Assembly (NCBI GenBank): GCA_022885665.1
Contig: JAGQDJ010000061.1
Location: 1 to 64,000 of the forward strand
From: Triops longicaudatus
Taxonomy: Eukaryota > Arthropoda > Branchiopoda > Notostraca > Triopsidae
Direction of reading: 5' to 3'
DNA: 64,000 nt
The first letter of the stretch is position 1, and each line of letters starts with the position of its first letter. Below, in pieces: positions 58,004-64,000 of this stretch. The position numbers and the translations under genes were made by a program. A model generated the notes under the pieces. The model had not been told where the DNA came from and did not search any database. It saw only the letters and a list, made by a program, of their open reading frames with translations.

Positions 58004-60654
58004 GCTCCTAGCTCTTAGCGACCTCGAAGTTCATAAAAACGCCCTCTAACTAATAAACTTCCACCCCACTCAATCACCCTCCGTAACCCCCTAAAGCTGC
58101 AAACACAAGACAGGGCGAATAACAACCCCAAAATTTCCAAAAACGAATTTCTGTTCAATAATACATTCTCCCTTGGAAAAGCCATTCTTCTAGGACCATT
58201 TTCCAAACTGCTTCATAAACCTATATAACCATTTCCACCCCGCAGCGCCACAGATTTTCCACTTTTCCGGCCGCTTTTCAAAGCCACGGCTATTAATCAT
58301 TTACACCAGTTCTCATCGGTCTGCGCCGGCCTGCCTAGCCCCGGGTTCACGGGATTCAATAGCACGTCGGAACTAACGGTCAAACGACTCTCTCGTCGCC
58401 GGACGTCTGCGGATGGCAGCCCGGGGAACCTCGGTCGGTTCGGGCGCGTGGAAAGAAAGGTTTCAGCTATGTCATTTACAACATCCAGGAATGTTATTCT
58501 TTGATGCTTTCAACTTTTTTCTTCTTTGCCTTACTTTCTCCTTTGCTCTGCTTTTCTTTCTTCGGAGGTCTTCGCACCCTTGTCGGCTTGCAGCTACATT
58601 TACATATATACATACACATCGAACACCAAAGTTTGTGTCCTTTTCCCATTAACATACCCAGTTTTCCCTTTCGCGGCCCTTGCTACATTTTTAAGCTACG
58701 CCCATTCTGTGCTACACTAGGAAGACTATTTGAAAAAAAAAAAACGTTTACTCGACATAAGTTACAGCCTAATACGTTAATTGGTGTGATACTAATCCGT
58801 TGCTCTTCTATTGTGACTATTAGTGCAATGCATGTAAAGTTATGTTGGAATCTAACTGGAATCACTAAAATTGAAGAGAATCGTAAGATTCTATAGAAGA
58901 ACAGAATCTATTATACATACATTCAAGCGTTTGTATGTTCAAGCGTTCATAGCGTTACTAGGGATGCCATTTTCGCTGTTGCTAACGATGAATGTTGCAA
59001 AGCCACGCCGCGGTTCGCAGAGGGACTGCAAAACGTTCGATTTAACCCGCAGCCCGGGCCTCGGGAAGTGGAAACGGTCACTGTTGCAATTGGGACGAGA
59101 CATGCAATTTTTGCTCCCCCGTATCATTCATTGTTAATCATACCACCTGCATTATGAGGTAACCCATTTAGAACAGCTATGTTTTCCTTAGTTAGTCGTT
59201 GTGGAGTTTATTATGTAGCGTCAAAGAGCTTCAACGCGACATACTGAGATATGCCATCTTTTGAAACTTATCATATAGGTAAGTGAAAGGTTTGAATTTA
59301 AACAATCCTAAGGAAGACATACTTTTGCAATGTCTCGTTGAAGGAAATAACTCTTTATGGAGTTAAACCCTAAACGAACGTCGTACTGAAGGTACGCCAC
59401 TGGCTAACAATGAAACATTCTATTGCGAAGCCTTGCGGGAGGAGCGAGCAAACGGTGTTACTCCAAGCAGACGGAATTGGGCTATAACGAATGTTACAGC
59501 TGCGAGATCGTGGCTGCCGGTCAGTGTAACGTTCAAAACAAAGATGAACAGGACAACGCTGTAACATTTTTGCAACTGCCACGGCGTATGAGTAGAAGCT
59601 TGTGACAGTGTTTTTTTTTTTCTAGTCACTTTTCGCCTTAATCAACTGATGGAGAAGTTCATTTCTTCTTTGTAATATCACATTTTGGAATATCATTCCT
59701 AAACAGTAGTAACCATGAACAGAAATAGACACAAAAACAAAAGCTTACGACTGAATTTAAACAGAAACACACAAACACTGCCAAACATAGTAGCGAATTA
59801 GGTTGGGAAAACTAGCGTGCACTGAGTTTTTCTAACTGAATTAGTTTTAAGTTCAAACATAATATCCCAAACCAAAATCTGCACTTGGCACAAGCTAGTA
59901 AGAGCGTACGGAAACAACTCCATAATAAATTCACACAAGTTTATAACAACATAAGATATTATATACACAACATAATATAAAAATAACAGAACAAGCGTTG
60001 ACGTAACAGAAAGAGACGCGACAATAAAGCACGTTTCAAGTCATACGTCTCTGGAATCAATACAAGACGTCAACAATAAGCGGACGCGACTGCTGGTTCA
60101 TACCGAATAACATAATGTACAAAATAACATAAAGAAAACATATCAACAAAAATAACAGTATTATAAATTTATAATAGAATAGTCCAAATTACAAAACATT
60201 TACACAACAATAACATAACATAATACAACCCATGACTAACATAATAATAACGAAATAATTCCAAGGTTTAAATAACCGTCTTACATTCAGATAAGGGAGT
60301 CATTTTCCCAAAACACCATTTATCCTTTTCGTTCCACATGCGAAACGACAAAGACAAATGGTATTTGATGAATCAGGTCTGATTAAGCAGATCTTTCCTC
60401 TAACACAGTTACATTGTCCAAAAAGGAGCCGCCTAAGAGGTGTCGGGAAACCAAAACCACGTTCAATTTACCTTTAAACACCCTCCCTATTTGCCTTCTC
60501 AAACCTATTCTTCACAGCTACCCTAAAATCCCTTTTCACCCCTCATCAGCCCTCAAAAACTCCTGGTTGAAAATCATTCCTTTTCTTCTTTTAGTAGCTT
60601 AAGGCTGAAACCCAACATTCACTCAGTACGAGAGAAGAAAAAGACTTATGCTAG

Positions 60655-60680
60655 CCTAACCTAACCTAACCCCCCTAACC
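60655..60680. repeat. Short interstitial CCTAA run
   Basis: Three perfect CCTAA units (60655-60669) followed by CCCCCCTAACC. TTAGG/CCTAA is the canonical arthropod telomere repeat; the run is too short to be a telomere. Confidence 0.7.
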
Positions 60681-61652
60681 GTGGTTGACCATTTAGAGGC
60701 AGAAGGCAGTGTCCAGGTAAGGACGAGCCGCCGAGGTTCGAAACTGCCACACAACGATCATAAATGGCAGGTTTCAAGACGCCAGCAGCGTTAAGCTCTT
60801 AACAATGGGACGAGGATGCTGTGGGCTGTTCTTTCAAGTCAAGACAGACTTGACTTGAGAATACTGGATAATAACAAGTTTCCAAGACAGGAGATAATAG
60901 GCAGGCTGTTGGGCTATTCGGGAAAAATTGAACCCGCACAAAGTAAGCACACCAAAAAATAAAAAAAGAAAATAATTTCATAATCTGAAAATAAAGACAT
61001 GTGAAGAAAAACTAAATGTGTCAGTTCTTATTTGAGAAAAACTGAACCCGACTCAAAGGTAAGTTAAAATAATATCCTGAATCGACAGTTAGTGAAATGC
61101 AACTTTAATAATGGTTTACGAAAATATCTTTCTACGCCGACTGACGAGCAAGAGCCTTGCTAATAAGTCTTGCTGTTAGTCAAATCACAAATGGGACCAA
61201 CACTAGAAGCGAGTCTACTACACATCCCTGGCGCAAAAAGCACATAAAACTATGTTTTTATGACCACACCTTATTCCACAAAATGTATGCAAAGTACTAT
61301 TTTATAGACATAATATTTTTCGTTTTTTTTCGCACAAAAGAATACTCACAATTTTCCAGAAATTTTTAAGAATTCTTGTGAGTTTCACAACTCTTACAAG
61401 ATTTCCAAAAAAATACACGACAGACTTTTTCGCTGTCGTGTCTTGAAGGCATTATGCTAGTGTCTCCGTTAGCCTAAAGTTATTCAAGCCCGTCATCAGA
61501 TTTTCTGTAATTACTTCATTTTCTGCTTCGCGGTGGGAAATGCAAATGAAGTCATCACCCGACGAGGAACACAAAAGAAACGAAATAACGCCAAAAAAAT
61601 CTTTCTCTTCTCTCTCTGACGTTTACTAATAAGGAAATGAAAAGCAATTTGT

Positions 61653-61682
61653 GGGGTTAGGGGTGGTAGGGGGGTACAAGGG
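61653..61682 (+). other. G-quadruplex-type motif
   Basis: Four G runs (4, 4, 6 and 3) with loops of 3, 5 and 5 nt on the plus strand. Confidence 0.75.
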
Positions 61683-61914
61683 TGCACAAGTAGGGAAATA
61701 AAGGAACAAGGATTGAGTGCAGAGCTCAGGGACAGAAAGATAAATGATAAGGGGGCCAAATGTCCTTAACACGTTTCAGAACATACGAATAGATAGGAAA
61801 CAACCACCCTTAGCCCCCCTCAACCCCCAAAAGTGAGAAACGAAGGGAATGAATGGGGCTTTCATCACGTAGGCTCTGAGGGGTTGGACGGGCTATGACA
61901 AAGAAGGTGTAATA

Positions 61915-61940
61915 GGGAGGGGTTAAGGAGGGATGAAGGG
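61915..61940 (+). other. Second G-quadruplex-type motif
   Basis: GGG, GGGG, GGG and GGG with loops of 1, 7 and 5 nt. C-run clusters at 61805-61830 and 62078-62097 place similar potential on the minus strand. Confidence 0.7.
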
Positions 61941-64000
61941 TTCAAAAGTTAGTCCCCTTCACCCCGCCCACTTTGGTGACACTAGTCATGAGTGAAAGAT
62001 GGATAACACCTGAAAACAGAAAGAAAAAAAAGGAAAAAAGGCACGAAAAAGGGTGTAATAGGATTAATATGTACAAACACCCACCCCAACCCCCCTGCTC
62101 AAGCTTGGTGGAAAAGTAAGGAAGTTGTTTTGAGGGGAAGTGATTTGAGGGGGTAACGTTTCGTCCGCCCCTTTTTAGCTCCTTTTTAAAGAAACGAAGA
62201 GGATTAGCGCAGACGACACGGAACATTCAAAGGTTTCTTGTAAAGATTGGGTTGCCAACACAGGTGCTTTTTCAGAATTTCTCAAGTTCTATTTTCGGGG
62301 AGCTGTTTCTGGAATTTTGAGGCACTTTTTAAATATATTTAAATATATTTACTTCCTCGAATTTGGTAAACCAAACGGAAACTCACTGTTAAGGAAATGT
62401 TCTATTGTGGGCAATGTAAAGGGGAAAAGTGCAGATTTTAAGGAAACATGTCGATATTTTCAAAAAACATCCTGGCAGTAAAGCTTTGGTTAACAATATT
62501 TAGGGTGTGGCGTAGCGAGATTTTTGAAATCGCGTCTGGTAAATTCTTAGTGCTGTCACAGTTTTACTACTTCTGTTTTAAAAGTAGTTCTCGATGCGCT
62601 AGCGACGAAAGAAAAAGAATATTCGTTGCCAAGCCTTAAAAATCGAGGTAAAGTATTTTCCGCAATCGACGTGAGAAACTCAAAAGCTCTAAATGGCAAA
62701 TTGCTAAAAATTTCTGCAAGCAATTTGATGAAAAGTGGTAATTATAAAACCCATCAGAATTTTCATTTGTTATGGTTGACAGTTTAAAAATGTCAATTTT
62801 CAGTTTCTCTGAGCTGACAGAGATCTGTGTATAATTGAAAGCAGAGAACAAATGAGCTAGCTAACGTTTGTTTTCAATATACGACACAACGCGAAGATAA
62901 TAAACTCTCCAAGGATTTTTCAAGTGAGGATTCAATTTGGTTAGGAAATAATGAATTCGAAGCACATTGTACGCTTTTTCTTCTTCTCACCCACATTTTT
63001 CGATTCAGTTTCGCCACTTTCTGTTTACATTGTTTTCTAAATGCGTTGTTGTCTATTTCCAGGTTGTTGTTAGTTACTTTACGATTTATGATTTTCAAAA
63101 TATTTTTTGTGATTTTCAGACAGCGTTTGTCTTTTTATGATTATTTTCTCTTCGCCTGAACAGTTAATTTTTTCCATTACGTTTGTGTCATCAAATAACT
63201 CGTTATTTTCATTACAGACTTACATTTTTTAGCCTTGGATTTTTTAACTTACAAAACAGAATTGGCTGCAATTGTCTTCAAAGGATTAAAAAATTACTCC
63301 TCGACCAAATTTTCCCAAAGGAAAAAGAAAACGCTCAGAAAGTATTTTACATTTCGGCGTGCAATTTACCCAGTTTTATACTCAACGCGAGAAGCTTTCG
63401 TTTTTAGTAATTTAATACTCGCCTCGAAAACTTGTTTTGAATTAAAGATGTCTCCAAACAATTTTTTCTTTAAAGTGTCACGAAAGCCTTCCATTATGAG
63501 ACCTGAATGCGTGAAACTCTAATGAATTAAGTTACTTATTTTTTAAAAAAATTGTCCTGCTTTAACTGGATATTCTCTTGAATTTATTCAAATCAATTTT
63601 TTATTAACCTTATCTCGTTTTTAACATTTTGGAGCTCAATTGAAATCCACTGACGTGAAGTGTATGAATAAAAAAGTGTAGAATATTAAAAAATCGCCGT
63701 TATTTATAATGCAACCTTCTGTTTCTATTTTATAATATATAGATATAATACAAAATAGTACACTACAGCAAAACTCAGTTATTTAGTAAACTTGCCTATT
63801 TTTCACTCACTTTTAAAAAGCAATATTTATTTAATTTCAATATTCCATTCACCACTTTTTTGTAACGTAGAAGCCAACGTACTTAAAAATATATAAAAAG
63901 TCACTTCTTTATTCATGACTATTTTCCAAGTGCGCCTCTCTTACTACCACTTTTTGTCTTCAACTTATTTATGCCTCCTTTTCCTCGAAAGAAAGATCTT

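Larger units (their letters stand above)
54873..64000. other. 9-kb region without recognised genes
   Basis: It presumably contains the 5' exon(s) and promoter of the TIKI gene, since the first recognised exon begins mid-protein. 55.0-55.6 kb and 59.7-60.3 kb are A-rich on the plus strand, as are introns of the other minus-strand genes. 59.93-60.25 kb has many ACATAA copies. Repeats and G-quadruplex-prone stretches are listed separately. A GC-richer patch at 58.30-58.46 kb has no identifiable gene. Confidence 0.5.

Noticed and set aside
60730..60750. GGTTCGAAAC, resembling a tRNA B box
   Set aside because: No A box, anticodon arm or acceptor stem can be built around it.

Overview
The window is eukaryotic nuclear DNA, AT-rich, with spliced genes on both strands (GT-AG introns of about 50 bp to 1.8 kb). 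It is most probably from an arthropod. The evidence is an insect-type gustatory receptor relative ending in a TY-x5-Q motif, a short CCTAA (TTAGG) run, an RPL7/TRMT112/TSEN34/DENND1/USP1/TIKI gene set of animal type, and an Ala/Gln-rich LEA-like gene. Crustacean or springtail is my guess; the sequence does not settle it. Two single Ns (788 and 8047) mark contig joins, and the second is flanked by a perfect 86-bp duplicate, so it looks like an unmerged overlap.

Layout. 0.9-6.9 kb (+): a caspase-NACHT-LRR gene, an NLR whose N-terminal effector is itself a caspase with its His and Cys present. In this copy it carries two single-base frameshifts and one nonsense codon. 12.3-13.2 kb (+): a small secreted PAN/apple-like protein. 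14.9-16.2 kb (+): a gustatory-receptor-like gene, open end to end except for one in-frame TGA. 17.6-19.5 kb (+): decayed coding sequence resembling the C-terminal part of the giant DUF3638/DUF3645 proteins. 20.1-27.0 kb (-): a 17-exon gene for an 818-residue, signal-peptide-bearing, LEA-like repeat protein built by duplication of phase-0 exons. 29.9-34.7 kb (-): USP1 deubiquitinase. 36.4-43.1 kb (-): DENND1/connecdenn Rab35 exchange factor. Then a tight housekeeping block: TSEN34 (+, 43.5-45.2), TRMT112 (-, 45.3-46.2) and RPL7 (+, 46.6-49.5), with two head-to-head promoters and one tail-to-tail junction. 51.3-54.9 kb (-): TIKI-type Wnt-inactivating metalloprotease, lacking only its 5' exon(s). 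54.9-64 kb: no gene recognised, but inverted-repeat arrays, G-quadruplex-prone tracts and A-rich sequence.

The first 20 kb is an accessory, pseudogene-rich zone (innate immunity, chemosensation, large DUF protein). From 20 kb on, every gene reads through splice junctions with no lesion, which argues that the breaks in the first part are biological rather than general sequencing error. Introns of several genes carry their own private short-motif repeats (GCATTCC in a LEA intron, GCCATNTTG in a USP1 intron, a 17-bp array in another LEA intron). All exon models were made by eye from splice consensus, frame continuity and family motifs; no search was run.
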